A stretch of 64,000 nucleotides of DNA from PCRC01 sp017848435 (GTDB lineage Bacteria; Pseudomonadota; Gammaproteobacteria; Burkholderiales; Burkholderiaceae_C), in the NCBI GenBank assembly GCA_965284315.1, contig OZ260072.1:1798001-1862000 (forward strand), given 5' to 3'. The translations under genes and the position numbers were made by a program. A model generated the notes under the pieces. The model was not told the DNA's origin and did not search any database. It saw only the letters and a list, made by a program, of their open reading frames with translations. Positions within the stretch are counted from its first letter, which is position 1; the number at the start of each line of letters is the position of its first letter. Shown one piece after another: positions 11,709-21,013 of this stretch.

Positions 11709-13309
11709 CCCGGCGGGCGCCCGCCCTGGTGCTGGCCGCCCTGGGCGGTGGCCTGCACGCGCTGGCGCTGGCCTGGCCGTTCGCCTGGGCGCCGCCTGGC
11801 ATGTCACCGGGCCAGCCGGTTTGGTGGCTGCAAGTGCTGTCGCTGGTGTTGCTGGCCGGAGTGTTGCAGCGCGCGCCCACCTGGCCGCAGGCGGCCTTGC
11901 GCGGCTGGTTGTTTGCGCTGGCCATGCTCACCGGCACCTTCTGGTGGTTGTACATCTCCATGCACACCTATGGCGGTCTGGCTGCGCCGTTGACAGTGGC
12001 GGCGGTGGTCGGGCTGGCGGGGTTTCTGGCCGTGTACTACGGCGTGGCAGGTGGGGTGTACGGCGCGCTGTGTGCCAGGCGGCGTGTCCACCCGGTGTGG
12101 GCAGCAGTGCTGTTCGCAGCCCTCTGGACGCTGGCCGAACTGCTGCGTGGCCATTGGTTCACCGGTTTCCCCTGGGGGGCCAGCGGCTATGCGCACCTGG
12201 ACGGGCCGCTGGCTGCCTGGCCACGCTACGTGGGGGTGTACGGCACCGGCGCGGTGGCCGCGTTGCTCTCGGCCAGCGTGCTGGCGCTGCTGGGCGCGCT
12301 GGCGCAACCGCGCGGTTGGTGGGCACCTGCGCTGACCGTGCTCACGCTCGGCGTTGTTTCCTGGTGTTTGCCCGGCCCGGCAGAGCCACTCGCGCGAACC
12401 GGCTCCATCGTCGCAGGCCCGCCACCGGGCAGTGCGGGCTGGCTCGACGTGACGCTGCTGCAAGGCAACATCCCGCAAGACGAGAAATTTCAACCCGGCA
12501 AAGGCGTACCCGACGCGTTGCACTGGTACGGCCAGCAGCTGATGGCCGCTGACACTTCTCTCGTCGTGGGTCCGGAAACGGCGGTGCCGCTGCTGCCGGG
12601 CGATCTGCCGCCCGGTTACTGGGACATGCTGCAGAACCGTTTTGCCAAGGGCGACGGCGCCGCGCTGCTGGGCATCCCGCTGGGCAACCTGGAGGCGGGT
12701 TACACCAACTCGGTGATCGGCCTCAAGCCGGGGCAACCGGCGTTGTACGAATACGCCAAACACCACCTGGTGCCGTTTGGCGAGTTCATCCCACTGGGCT
12801 TTCGCTGGTTTACCGAACTGATGCACATCCCGCTGGGCGACTTCAACCGTGGTGCGGTCGGCCAGCCGTCGTTCGACTGGCAAGGCCAGCGGCTCGCCCC
12901 GAACATCTGCTACGAAGATTTGTTCGGCGAAGAACTGGGCGCGCGCTTTCGCAACGGGGCCACGGCGCCCACCATCTTTGTCAATGTGAGCAACATTGGC
13001 TGGTTTGGCAACAGCGTGGCGATTGACCAGCACCTGCACATCTCGCGCATGCGCGCGCGCGAGTTCGAGCGGCCGTTTGTGCGCGCCACCAACACTGGCG
13101 CCACGGTGGTGATTGACCACCTCGGCCGTGTCACCTACGCCTTGCCCCGCTTGACGCGGGGTGTGCTGGTGGGCACGGTAGAGGGCCGTACCGGCACCAC
13201 GCCGTTTGCCTGGTGGGTGTCGCGCTTCGGTCTGGTGCCGCTGTGGCTGCTGGCCTTGGGGTTGGTGGCGGCGGCTGTCCTGGTACGGGGCTTGCGTCTG
13301 CCACGCTGA
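11705..13309 (+). CDS. lnt: apolipoprotein N-acyltransferase
   Basis: A 534-residue inner-membrane enzyme that transfers the third acyl chain to the N-terminal cysteine of lipoproteins. The N-terminal half is a series of hydrophobic helices. The C-terminal half is a nitrilase-like domain whose catalytic residues are all visible: Glu291 in GPETAVPL, Lys352 in YAKHHLVPFGEF, and Cys402 in NICYEDLFGEE. The spacing matches the E. coli Glu267/Lys335/Cys387 triad. The start overlaps the corC stop. Length is normal for the family. Confidence 0.96.
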   Translation: MTRRAPALVLAALGGGLHALALAWPFAWAPPGMSPGQPVWWLQVLSLVLLAGVLQRAPTWPQAALRGWLFALAMLTGTFWWLYISMHTYGGLAAPLTVAAVVGLAGFLAVYYGVAGGVYGALCARRRVHPVWAAVLFAALWTLAELLRGHWFTGFPWGASGYAHLDGPLAAWPRYVGVYGTGAVAALLSASVLALLGALAQPRGWWAPALTVLTLGVVSWCLPGPAEPLARTGSIVAGPPPGSAGWLDVTLLQGNIPQDEKFQPGKGVPDALHWYGQQLMAADTSLVVGPETAVPLLPGDLPPGYWDMLQNRFAKGDGAALLGIPLGNLEAGYTNSVIGLKPGQPALYEYAKHHLVPFGEFIPLGFRWFTELMHIPLGDFNRGAVGQPSFDWQGQRLAPNICYEDLFGEELGARFRNGATAPTIFVNVSNIGWFGNSVAIDQHLHISRMRAREFERPFVRATNTGATVVIDHLGRVTYALPRLTRGVLVGTVEGRTGTTPFAWWVSRFGLVPLWLLALGLVAAAVLVRGLRLPR

Positions 13310-13340
13310 CCCGATTTTCTCACCCTCAAGGAGTTTTGCC

Positions 13341-14408
13341 ATGCGCATTTTCAAGCTTGAACAATGGTTGGTCGGCCTGGCGTTCGCGCTGCTGGCCACA
13401 GTGGCGGCGGCACAGGCGGCCAAACCCACGGTGGTGGTGCTGGCCACTGGCGGCACCATCGCCGGTGCCGGGGCTTCGGCGCTGAACAGCGCCACCTATG
13501 CGGCCGCCAAGGTGCCGGTCGACAAGCTGCTGGCCGGCCTGCCCGAGCTGGCCAATGTGGCCACCGTCAAAGGCGAGCAGGTGTTCCAGATCGCCTCTGA
13601 GAGCTTCACCAACGAGCAGCTGCTGACGCTGGCACGCCGCGTCTCGGCGCTGGTGAAGCAGGCCGACGTGGACGGCATCGTGGTGACCCACGGCACCGAT
13701 ACGCTGGAAGAAACCGCGTATTTCCTCAACCTCGTGATTCGTACCAGCAAGCCCATCGTGGTGGTGGGCTCGATGCGTCCGGGCACCGCGCTGTCGGCCG
13801 ACGGCGCGCTCAACCTCTACGACGCGGTGGTGGTCGCCGCCAGCAAGGACGCAGCCGGCAAGGGCGTGCTGGTGACGATGAACGACGAGATCCAGAGCGG
13901 CCGCGACGTGTCTAAAAACGTCAACATCAAGACCGATTCGTTCAAGAGCCAATGGGGCCCGCTGGGCATGGTGGTGGAGGGCAAAAACTACTGGTTCCGC
14001 GCGCCGGTGAAGCGCCACACGGCCGGCTCGGAATTCAACATCGACGACATCACCACGCTGGCGCCGGTGGAGGTGGTCTACAGCTACGGCAACGTGCCGC
14101 GTACCGCGTTTGACGCGGTGGGCAAGTCGGGCATCAAGGCGCTGGTGCACGGCGGGCCGGGCAATGGTTCGGTGGCCGACCGCATCGTGCCGGTGCTGCA
14201 GGAGCTGCGCAGCCAGGGCGTGCACATCATCCGCTCGTCCCGCGTGCCCGACGGTTTTGTGCTGCGCAACGCCGAACAGCCCGACGACAAGTACGACTGG
14301 GTGGCCGCGCACGACCTGCGGCCCCAAAAGGCCCGCATCCTGGCCGCCGTGGCCCTGACCAAGACCAGCGACACCAAGGAACTGCAGCGCATTTTCTGGG
14401 AATACTGA
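13341..14408 (+). CDS. ansB: type II (periplasmic) L-asparaginase
   Basis: A 355-residue asparaginase with a cleavable signal peptide (about residues 1-25, ending near AAAQA). It has the two active-site threonine motifs, ATGGTIAG just after the signal and HGTDTLEETAY near residues 114-124. The conserved SMRPGTALSADGALN lies near 142-156. It hydrolyses L-asparagine, and often glutamine, in the periplasm. AAGGAG at 13328-13333 decides the start. It sits between lnt and glyQ, which I would otherwise expect to be close neighbours. It could be a glutaminase-asparaginase (ansB/aspQ type). Confidence 0.92.
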   Translation: MRIFKLEQWLVGLAFALLATVAAAQAAKPTVVVLATGGTIAGAGASALNSATYAAAKVPVDKLLAGLPELANVATVKGEQVFQIASESFTNEQLLTLARRVSALVKQADVDGIVVTHGTDTLEETAYFLNLVIRTSKPIVVVGSMRPGTALSADGALNLYDAVVVAASKDAAGKGVLVTMNDEIQSGRDVSKNVNIKTDSFKSQWGPLGMVVEGKNYWFRAPVKRHTAGSEFNIDDITTLAPVEVVYSYGNVPRTAFDAVGKSGIKALVHGGPGNGSVADRIVPVLQELRSQGVHIIRSSRVPDGFVLRNAEQPDDKYDWVAAHDLRPQKARILAAVALTKTSDTKELQRIFWEY

Positions 14409-14514
14409 GCCAGAGCCCACTCCGGGTGGGGGTGCGGGGAAGCCCCGTAAAATCAAGGGTTTGCACGCGCTGCCAGCTTTTCTGGTGCGCGTGGCTGACT
14501 TCACACCACCCACC

Positions 14515-15420
14515 ATGCTCACCTTTCAGCAGATCATCCTGACCTTGCAGTCCTATTGGGACCGGCAAGGCTGTGCCCTCTTGCAGCCCTACGACATGGA
14601 AGTTGGCGCGGGCACGTCCCACACCGCCACCTTCCTGCGCGCCTTGGGCCCCGAGCCCTGGAAAGCCGCCTACGTGCAGCCCAGCCGCCGCCCCAAGGAC
14701 GGCCGCTACGGCGAGAACCCCAACCGCCTGCAGCACTACTACCAGTACCAGGTGGTGCTGAAGCCCGCGCCCAGCAACATCCTGGAGCTGTACCTCGGCA
14801 GCCTGGAAGCGCTGGGTTTCGATTTGAAGAAAAACGACATCCGTTTCGTCGAAGACGACTGGGAGAACCCCACGCTGGGCGCCTGGGGCCTGGGCTGGGA
14901 GGTCTGGCTCAACGGCATGGAGGTGACGCAGTTCACCTACTTCCAGCAGGTCGGCGGCATCGACTGCAAGCCCATCACCGGCGAGATCACCTACGGCCTG
15001 GAGCGCCTGGCCATGTACTTGCAGGGCGTGGACAACGTCTACAACCTGAAATGGACCGACACGCTGAGCTATGGCGACGTTTACCTGCAAAACGAGAAAG
15101 AGCAGAGCGCCTACAACTTCGAACACAGCGACGCCGACTCCCTGTTCACCGCCTTCGCCGCCCACGAGAAGCAGGCCAAGTACCTGATGGAGCAGCAACT
15201 CGCCTTGCCGGCCTACGAGCAGGTGCTGAAGTGCGCGCACAGTTTCAACCTGCTGGACGCCCGCGGCGCCATCAGCGTGACCGAACGCGCCGCCTACATT
15301 GGCCGCATCCGCAACCTGGCCCGCGCCGTGGCGCAGAGCTACTACGACAGCCGCGAACGCCTCGGTTTCCCGATGGCGCCGCGCGAGTGGGTCGACCAGA
15401 TGACGAAGAAGGCCGCCTAA
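14515..15420 (+). CDS. glyQ: glycyl-tRNA synthetase alpha subunit
   Basis: A 301-residue catalytic subunit of the bacterial heterotetrameric glycyl-tRNA synthetase. The sequence from TFQQIILTLQSYWDRQGC, with QPYDMEVGAGTSHTATFLRA near residues 23-42, is characteristic. ATG 14515 is the family start. The stop is 3 bases before glyS, so the two form an operon. Confidence 0.97.
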   Translation: MLTFQQIILTLQSYWDRQGCALLQPYDMEVGAGTSHTATFLRALGPEPWKAAYVQPSRRPKDGRYGENPNRLQHYYQYQVVLKPAPSNILELYLGSLEALGFDLKKNDIRFVEDDWENPTLGAWGLGWEVWLNGMEVTQFTYFQQVGGIDCKPITGEITYGLERLAMYLQGVDNVYNLKWTDTLSYGDVYLQNEKEQSAYNFEHSDADSLFTAFAAHEKQAKYLMEQQLALPAYEQVLKCAHSFNLLDARGAISVTERAAYIGRIRNLARAVAQSYYDSRERLGFPMAPREWVDQMTKKAA

Positions 15421-15423
15421 GCC

Positions 15424-17544
15424 ATGACCACGCACAACCTCCTGGTGGAACTCTTCGTTGAAGAACTGCCGCCCAAAGCCCTCAAGAAACTCGGTGACGC
15501 CTTCGCCGGCGTGTTGTTCGACCAGCTCAAGGCCCAGGGCCTGACCGGTGCCGACGCCGCCCTCACCCCCTTTGCCTCGCCGCGCCGGCTGGCCGCGCAC
15601 ATCACCGCCGTGGCGGCCCAGGCCGCTGACAAGGCCCAGTCGCAAAAACTGATGCCTGTGAGCGTGGGGCTGGATGCCGCAGGCAACGCCACGCCGGCGC
15701 TGCTGAAGAAGCTGCAGGCCCTGGGTGCCGACGCGTCCGCCGTGGCGGGCCTGAAGCGCGCGCCCGACGGCAAGGCCGAAGCGCTGTTCTACGACAGCAC
15801 GGTGCAGGGCGCCACGCTGGCCGAGGGCCTGCAGAAGGCGCTGGCCGAGGCCATTGCCAAGCTGCCCATCCCCAAGGTCATGAGCTACCAGCTGGAAACC
15901 GGCTGCGCGCTGCCCGGCTGGAGCAGCGTGAGCTTCGTGCGCCCGGCCCATGGCCTGGTGGCGCTGCATGGCCGCACCGTGGTGCCGGTGGAGGCCCTGG
16001 GCCTGAAGGCCGGCAACACCACACAAGGCCACCGTTTTGAAGCGGCGGTGTCCCCGGTGGTGCTGCAAGACGCCGACAGCTATGCCGCCACACTGGCCAA
16101 AGACGGTGCGGTGATTGCGAGCTTTGCCGAGCGCCGTGCCGAGATCGTGCGCCAGCTGGCCGCCGCCGCCGCGAAGGTGGGCGGTGGTGCCAAAGCCATT
16201 GAAGACGACGCCCTGCTCGACGAGGTGACCGCGCTCGTCGAACGCCCCAACGTGCTCATCTGCGAGTTCGAGAAGCAGTTCCTCGACGTGCCACAGGAAT
16301 GCCTGATCCTGACGATGAAGGCCAACCAGAAGTACTTCCCGCTGCTGGACGCCGCCGGCAAGCTCACCAACAAATTCCTGGTGGTCAGCAACATCAACCC
16401 TGCCGACGCCAGCTTTGTGATCGGCGGCAACGAGCGGGTGGTGCGCCCCCGCCTGGCCGACGCCAAGTTCTTCTTCGACCAGGACCGCAAGAAAACCCTG
16501 GCCTCGCGTGTCGACGGGCTGGGCAAGGTCGTGTACCACAACAAACTGGGCACGCAGGGCGAACGCGTGACCCGGGTGCGCGCCATTGCCCAGGCGATTG
16601 CCGCGCAGCTGGGCGATGCCACGCTGGTGGCGCAGGCCGACCAGGCCGCGCAGCTGGCCAAGACCGACCTGGTGACCGACATGGTGGGCGAGTTCCCGGA
16701 GCTGCAAGGCACCATGGGCGGCTACTACGCGCTCAACGACGGCCTGCCCGAGGCGGTGGCCCACGCGATTGAAGACCATTACAAGCCGCGCTTTGCCGGC
16801 GACAGCCTGCCCCGCAACCGCGTGGGTGTGGTGGTGGCCCTGGCCGACAAGCTGGAGACGCTGGTCGGCATGTTTGGCATTGGCAACCTGCCCACTGGCG
16901 ACAAGGACCCGTTCGCGCTGCGCCGCCACGCGCTGGGCGTAATTCGCATGCTGACCGAACAAGACCTGGCGCTGGACCTGTCTGGCCTGCTGGCCAGCGC
17001 CGTGCCCGCGTTTGGCGACAAGATCGCAGATGCTTCCGCAGCGTTGGCCGACTTCGTTTACGACCGCCTCGCCGGCAGCCTGCGCGAGCAGGGCTACAGC
17101 GCGCAGGAAGTGGACGCGGTGCTGGCCCTGCGCCCGCAGCGCCTGGGCGACGTGGCCAAACGCCTGGCCGCCGTGCGTGCCTTTGCCGCCTTGCCCGAGG
17201 CGCCCGCGTTGGCAGCCGCCAACAAGCGCATTGGCAACATCCTCAAGAAGGCCGATGCGGTTGACGCCCATGTGAACCCCCAGCTGCTGGTAGAGCCGGC
17301 CGAGGTGGCTTTGCACAAGGCGGTGCTGCAGGTCACGCCGCAGGCCCGCGCCCAGTTCGACACGGGCGACTACGCCACCTCGCTGCAGACGCTGGCCGCG
17401 CTGCGCGCCACGGTAGACGCCTTTTTCGACGACGTGATGGTCAATGCCGAGGCCATGGACGTGCGGCTCAACCGCCTGGGCCTCTTGGCCATGCTCCACG
17501 CGGAAATGAACCGCGTTGCCGACCTGTCCAAACTCGCGGCCTGA
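15424..17544 (+). CDS. glyS: glycyl-tRNA synthetase beta subunit
   Basis: A 706-residue beta subunit that binds tRNA-Gly. The N-terminus LLVELFVEELPPKAL and the internal HD-like region (RAGDSLPRNR-type motif appearing as AGDSLPRNRVGVVVALADKLETLV) are typical. A C-terminal DALR anticodon-binding domain ends the protein. It is co-transcribed with glyQ, and gmhB follows 5 bases after the stop. Confidence 0.97.
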   Translation: MTTHNLLVELFVEELPPKALKKLGDAFAGVLFDQLKAQGLTGADAALTPFASPRRLAAHITAVAAQAADKAQSQKLMPVSVGLDAAGNATPALLKKLQALGADASAVAGLKRAPDGKAEALFYDSTVQGATLAEGLQKALAEAIAKLPIPKVMSYQLETGCALPGWSSVSFVRPAHGLVALHGRTVVPVEALGLKAGNTTQGHRFEAAVSPVVLQDADSYAATLAKDGAVIASFAERRAEIVRQLAAAAAKVGGGAKAIEDDALLDEVTALVERPNVLICEFEKQFLDVPQECLILTMKANQKYFPLLDAAGKLTNKFLVVSNINPADASFVIGGNERVVRPRLADAKFFFDQDRKKTLASRVDGLGKVVYHNKLGTQGERVTRVRAIAQAIAAQLGDATLVAQADQAAQLAKTDLVTDMVGEFPELQGTMGGYYALNDGLPEAVAHAIEDHYKPRFAGDSLPRNRVGVVVALADKLETLVGMFGIGNLPTGDKDPFALRRHALGVIRMLTEQDLALDLSGLLASAVPAFGDKIADASAALADFVYDRLAGSLREQGYSAQEVDAVLALRPQRLGDVAKRLAAVRAFAALPEAPALAAANKRIGNILKKADAVDAHVNPQLLVEPAEVALHKAVLQVTPQARAQFDTGDYATSLQTLAALRATVDAFFDDVMVNAEAMDVRLNRLGLLAMLHAEMNRVADLSKLAA

Positions 17545-17549
17545 ACCCC

Positions 17550-18143
17550 ATGAAGCTCGTCATCCTCGACCGCGACGGCACGGTCAACGTCGACAGCGAC
17601 GAGTTCATCAAGTCGGCCGACGAGTGGATGCCGATCGACGGCTCGCTCGAAGCGATTGCGCGGCTCAACCACGCCGGTTGGCATGTGGTGGTCGCGTCCA
17701 ACCAGTCGGGCCTGGGCCGGGGCTTGTTTGATGTGGTGGCGCTCAACGCCATCCACACCAAGATGCACAAGGCGCTGGCCGCCGCCGGGGGGCGCATTGA
17801 CGCGGTGTTTTACTGCCCGCACTCGCCGGCCGAAGGCGAAAAAGCCTGCAGCTGCCGCAAGCCCTTGCCGGGCCTGTTTCTGCAGATTGGCGAGCGTTAT
17901 GGCATCGAGCTGACGGGCCTGCCCGCCACCGGCGACAGCCTGCGCGACCTGCAGGCCGCCGCCGCTGCCGGCTGCGAGCCGCACCTGGTGCTGACCGGCA
18001 AAAGCGCCCACCTGCGCGGCCAGCCGCTGCCACCCGACTACCCCACCGGCACACGCACCCACGACAACCTCGCCGCGTTTGCCGACTTCATCCTCACCCG
18101 CGAAGCGCAGGCCCACACGTCTGCGCCCGCCGCCACCGCCTGA
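17550..18143 (+). CDS. gmhB: D-glycero-beta-D-manno-heptose 1,7-bisphosphate 7-phosphatase
   Basis: A 197-residue HAD-superfamily phosphatase of the ADP-heptose (LPS core) pathway. The nucleophile motif ILDRDGTVN gives Asp7 and Asp9. The ASNQSGLGRG motif II is at about 49-58. The zinc-binding loop CPHSPAEGEKACSCRKP (about 91-107) is the GmhB signature. GDSLRD and an extra C-terminal helix follow. It is in the glyQS operon and is followed 10 bases later by plsC, a common betaproteobacterial order. Confidence 0.94.
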   Translation: MKLVILDRDGTVNVDSDEFIKSADEWMPIDGSLEAIARLNHAGWHVVVASNQSGLGRGLFDVVALNAIHTKMHKALAAAGGRIDAVFYCPHSPAEGEKACSCRKPLPGLFLQIGERYGIELTGLPATGDSLRDLQAAAAAGCEPHLVLTGKSAHLRGQPLPPDYPTGTRTHDNLAAFADFILTREAQAHTSAPAATA

Positions 18144-18153
18144 AACGCCCGCC

Positions 18154-18888
18154 ATGCCTTTGATCCGCTCGGTTTTGCACTTGCTCTGGATGGTTGTGAC
18201 CGTCATCCCCTGGTCGTTCTACATGCTGGCCTCGTCGCTGGTGGTCAACAGCACCACGCTGTATTGGCAGTGCGTCATGTGGTTGCGCATGGCCACCTCG
18301 GGCGGCACCGCCATCCTGGGCATCCAGAACCGCGTCACCGGCATGGAGAACCTGCCCATTGGCGAAAAAAGCCCGGCCATTCTGCTGGTCAAGCACCAGT
18401 CCACCTGGGAAACCTTTGCCATGCCGACGCTGATGCCCCATCCGTTGGCCTACGTGTTCAAGAAAGAGCTGATCTACGTGCCATTTTTCGGCTGGGCCAT
18501 GGGCCGGCTGGACATGATCCACATCGACCGCAGCCAGCGCGCACAGGCTTTCAACAAGCTGGTGGAGCAGGGCAAACGCCTGTTGGCGCAGGGCGTGTGG
18601 GTCATCATGTTCCCCGAAGGCACGCGCATCCCGCGTGGCCAGAAAGGCACCTACAAGCTCGGCGGCACCCGGTTGGCGGTGGCCACCGGCGCGCCGGTCA
18701 TTCCAATTGCCGTGACCTCTGCCAAGTGCTGGCCGCGCAAGGCCTTCATCAAGCGGCCCGGCGTGGTGGACTTTTCCATCGGCAAGCCCATCTCCAGCGT
18801 CGGCCGCGAGCCCGAAGAGTTGATGGCCGAGGTGGAAGCCTGGATCGAGGCCGAGATGCGCCGGCTCGACCCCGACGCCTACCGCTGA
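18154..18888 (+). CDS. plsC: 1-acyl-sn-glycerol-3-phosphate acyltransferase
   Basis: A 244-residue membrane acyltransferase making phosphatidic acid. An N-terminal hydrophobic segment (residues about 7-30) anchors it. The catalytic motif appears as KHQSTWET, an H-x4-E variant of the usual H-x4-D. FPEGTRIPRG is the glycerolipid-binding motif near 151-160, and GAPVIPIA follows near 182. ATG 18154 (MPLIRSVLHLLW) is preferred over in-frame codons that overlap the end of gmhB. Confidence 0.92.
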   Translation: MPLIRSVLHLLWMVVTVIPWSFYMLASSLVVNSTTLYWQCVMWLRMATSGGTAILGIQNRVTGMENLPIGEKSPAILLVKHQSTWETFAMPTLMPHPLAYVFKKELIYVPFFGWAMGRLDMIHIDRSQRAQAFNKLVEQGKRLLAQGVWVIMFPEGTRIPRGQKGTYKLGGTRLAVATGAPVIPIAVTSAKCWPRKAFIKRPGVVDFSIGKPISSVGREPEELMAEVEAWIEAEMRRLDPDAYR

Positions 18889-18903
18889 GCTGCGCGCCGC
18901 GCC

Positions 18904-19842
18904 ATGCGCCACTTGCTCCAGCTGGCCTTCGACTTTCTCACCGCAGGCCCGGCCACACCGGCGCCACGGCCCGCCAGAAGCCGAAAAACGCCTCCACCGG
19001 GCACGCCAACGGCAAATTTGAAGCCAAATCGGCCTCAAGCCTCAGTGGAATCTGGCGATTCAGCTATTGAAAACATAGCAACTCCCCAGCCGCCCAGCCT
19101 GCACCACCACCCACTCGCCAACCGCGAGGCGGTGTTGGGGGGCACCCCTGTGGCCTACCAGTTCCGCCGCGCCCGCCGCCGCACGATTGGTTTCACCATC
19201 ACCGCCGAGGGGCTGGTCGTCAGCGCGCCCCAGCGCGTGCCGCTTTACGAGGTGGACGCCGCGTTGCAAGACAAGGCGCGCTGGATCGTGCGCAAGCTGG
19301 CGGAGATGCAGGGCCGCCAGCATGCCGCGGTGGAAGCCCGGGTGGACTGGCGCCACGGCGCCGCATTGCCCTACCTGGGCCAGCCGCTGACCGTGCTGCT
19401 GGACCCGGCGTTGCCCAAAGGCACGGCGCGGTGTGTGGAGGCCGAAGGTGCGCGCGCACTGCACCTGGGTTTGCCAGAGCACGCCACGCCCGCGCAGATG
19501 TGCAAGGCGGTGCAAAGCTGGCTGCAGCAGCAGGCCCGCCAGCGTTTTGACGCGCGGCTGCGCCACTATGCCCCGCAACTGGGCGTGCAATGGCGCCAAC
19601 TCGCCCTGAGCAACGCCACCACCCGCTGGGGCAGCGCCAGCAGCAGCGGCAACATCCGCCTCAACTGGCGGTTGGTGCACTGCCGCCCGGAGGTGATCGA
19701 CTACGTGGTGGTGCACGAACTCAGCCACCTCCGCGTGATGGACCACAGCCCACGCTTCTGGGCCACGGTCGGCAGCGTGATGCCGGACTACGCGGCGTTG
19801 CGGGGGGAGCTCAAGACGGCCACCGTGCCGCGCTGGGATTGA
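18904..19842 (+). CDS. YgjP/SprT-like zinc metallopeptidase-type protein (DUF45)
   Basis: A 312-residue protein of the M48-related YgjP family. The zinc motif HELSHLRVMDHSPRFW (about residues 273-288) has the HExxH core. NATTRWGSASSSGNIRLNW just ahead (about 237-255) is the other family hallmark. Residues 1 to about 75 look low in conservation. Part of that N-terminus (SAIENIAT) is encoded by a copy of the dispersed short element at 19062-19083, so the true start or its N-terminal extension deserves caution. It follows plsC by 15 bases. Confidence 0.85.
   Translation: MRHLLQLAFDFLTAGPATPAPRPARSRKTPPPGTPTANLKPNRPQASVESGDSAIENIATPQPPSLHHHPLANREAVLGGTPVAYQFRRARRRTIGFTITAEGLVVSAPQRVPLYEVDAALQDKARWIVRKLAEMQGRQHAAVEARVDWRHGAALPYLGQPLTVLLDPALPKGTARCVEAEGARALHLGLPEHATPAQMCKAVQSWLQQQARQRFDARLRHYAPQLGVQWRQLALSNATTRWGSASSSGNIRLNWRLVHCRPEVIDYVVVHELSHLRVMDHSPRFWATVGSVMPDYAALRGELKTATVPRWD
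19062..19083 (-). repeat. dispersed short element, family 2 copy (AGTTGCTAT-N7-ATAGCT)
   Basis: On the minus strand this reads AGTTGCTAT, seven bases, ATAGCT. The same arms and spacing are at 27371-27392. Here the element lies inside the peptidase reading frame and is translated on the plus strand without a stop. Confidence 0.7.
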
Positions 19843-19851
19843 AGCCCGCCG

Positions 19852-20907
19852 TCAAACCGCGCTGAAGCGGTAAACACCGTCCGCGTCCCGCGCCCGGGCC
19901 AACTCGCCCCGGTACCACAGCGCATGCAAGTGGGCGACCGCTTCGCCCAGCGCAAAGGTGATCTGGTGCACGTCCAGCTGGCGCCGGAACATGATGGGCA
20001 CGATGTCGTGGCCGCTGTGGGGCTTTTGCTGGCAGGCTTCCAGCACCTCGGCCAGCCGGTCGCGGTGGTGGTCGTGCAGCTGGCGGATGCGGGCGTGCAG
20101 GCCACGGAAAGGCTTGCCGTGCGAGGGCAGGGTCAGCGTGTCGGCGGGCAGTGGCGCGAACTTGTCGATGGAGTCCAGAAACAGCTTCAGCGGGTTGGAC
20201 TCGGGCTCGGTGTCGTAGGTGCTGACATTGGTGGAGATGCGTGGCAGCATCATGTCGCCACCGATCAAGACCTTCAGGTCATCGCAGTACAGGGAAATGT
20301 GTTCCGGTGCGTGGCCGTACCCGCTGATGCAGCGCCAGTTGCGCCCGCCAATGCGCGGCGTGTCGCCGTCCATCATGCGCACATAGCGCTCTGGCATGGC
20401 GGGCACCATGTTGGGGTAGTAGCCGGTGCGTCCGCGAATCGTTTGCAGTGCCGCGTCGTCCAGCAGGCCGTGTGATGCAAAGAACCGTGCCGCCATGTCA
20501 CCGCCAAAGCCGGTGGTGGTGATGGTGCCCAGCCGCGAGGCGTTGTAGTCGGTGGCGCTCATCCACAGCGGTGCGTTCCAGCGCGCACACAGCCAGTGCG
20601 CCAAGCCCACATGGTCAGGGTGCATGTGGGTCACCACCACGCGCAGGATGGGCAGACCCTCCAGCTCATTCGCAAAAATCTGTTCCCACTGCGCCTTGGT
20701 TTCGTCGCGGGTGATGCAGCAGTCCACCACGCACCAGCCGGGGCGGCCGTCCACCTCGTCGCGCAGCAGCCAGAGGTTGATGTGGTCCAGCGCAAACGGC
20801 AGGCCCATGCGCACCCACTTGACGCCAGGCGCGACCTGCAGCGTGCTGCCCAGCGCGGGCAGGGTGTCGCCGTGCGGGTAGTGGAGTTCGTGTTCGAGGG
20901 AATTCAT
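19852..20907 (-). CDS. MBL-fold metallo-hydrolase next to liuR
   Basis: A 351-residue hydrolase of the metallo-beta-lactamase fold. The zinc motif HMHPDHVG has its ligands at about residues 94-99, with GYGHAPEHIS near 199-208 and LPSHGKPFRG near 263 as further metal-site regions. The long C-terminal helical domain resembles proteins annotated as MBL hydrolases in branched-chain degradation neighbourhoods. ATG 20907 is chosen over upstream codons that would read through the operator. A LiuR-like palindrome lies 21 bases upstream (20928-20941) and suggests control by the divergent regulator. Confidence 0.85.
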   Translation of the reverse strand: MNSLEHELHYPHGDTLPALGSTLQVAPGVKWVRMGLPFALDHINLWLLRDEVDGRPGWCVVDCCITRDETKAQWEQIFANELEGLPILRVVVTHMHPDHVGLAHWLCARWNAPLWMSATDYNASRLGTITTTGFGGDMAARFFASHGLLDDAALQTIRGRTGYYPNMVPAMPERYVRMMDGDTPRIGGRNWRCISGYGHAPEHISLYCDDLKVLIGGDMMLPRISTNVSTYDTEPESNPLKLFLDSIDKFAPLPADTLTLPSHGKPFRGLHARIRQLHDHHRDRLAEVLEACQQKPHSGHDIVPIMFRRQLDVHQITFALGEAVAHLHALWYRGELARARDADGVYRFSAV

Positions 20908-20927
20908 GCGGACCCTGATCTTGACGT

Positions 20928-20941
20928 TGACGTAAACGTCA
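20928..20941. promoter_or_regulatory. LiuR-type operator 1, between the hydrolase and liuR
   Basis: TGACGTAAACGTCA is an inverted repeat, TGACGT-AA-ACGTCA. It lies between the divergent hydrolase (start 20907) and liuR (start 21014). It matches the TTTACGT/ACGTCAA-type sites I recall as predicted for LiuR in proteobacteria and shares its half-sites with operator 2. Confidence 0.75.
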
Positions 20942-21013
20942 TATGTAATCCGGCCATTGTAGGGACGGCAGCGCATCCGTGCTGTCGCGTCCGCAGACAC
21001 TTCCATCCACACC

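Noticed and set aside
14227..17499. Very long minus-strand open frame (about 1,090 codons) opposite glyQ and glyS
   Set aside because: It is antisense to well-supported glyQ and glyS, has His/Gly/Gln-rich composition typical of GC-rich shadow frames, and no recognisable domain.
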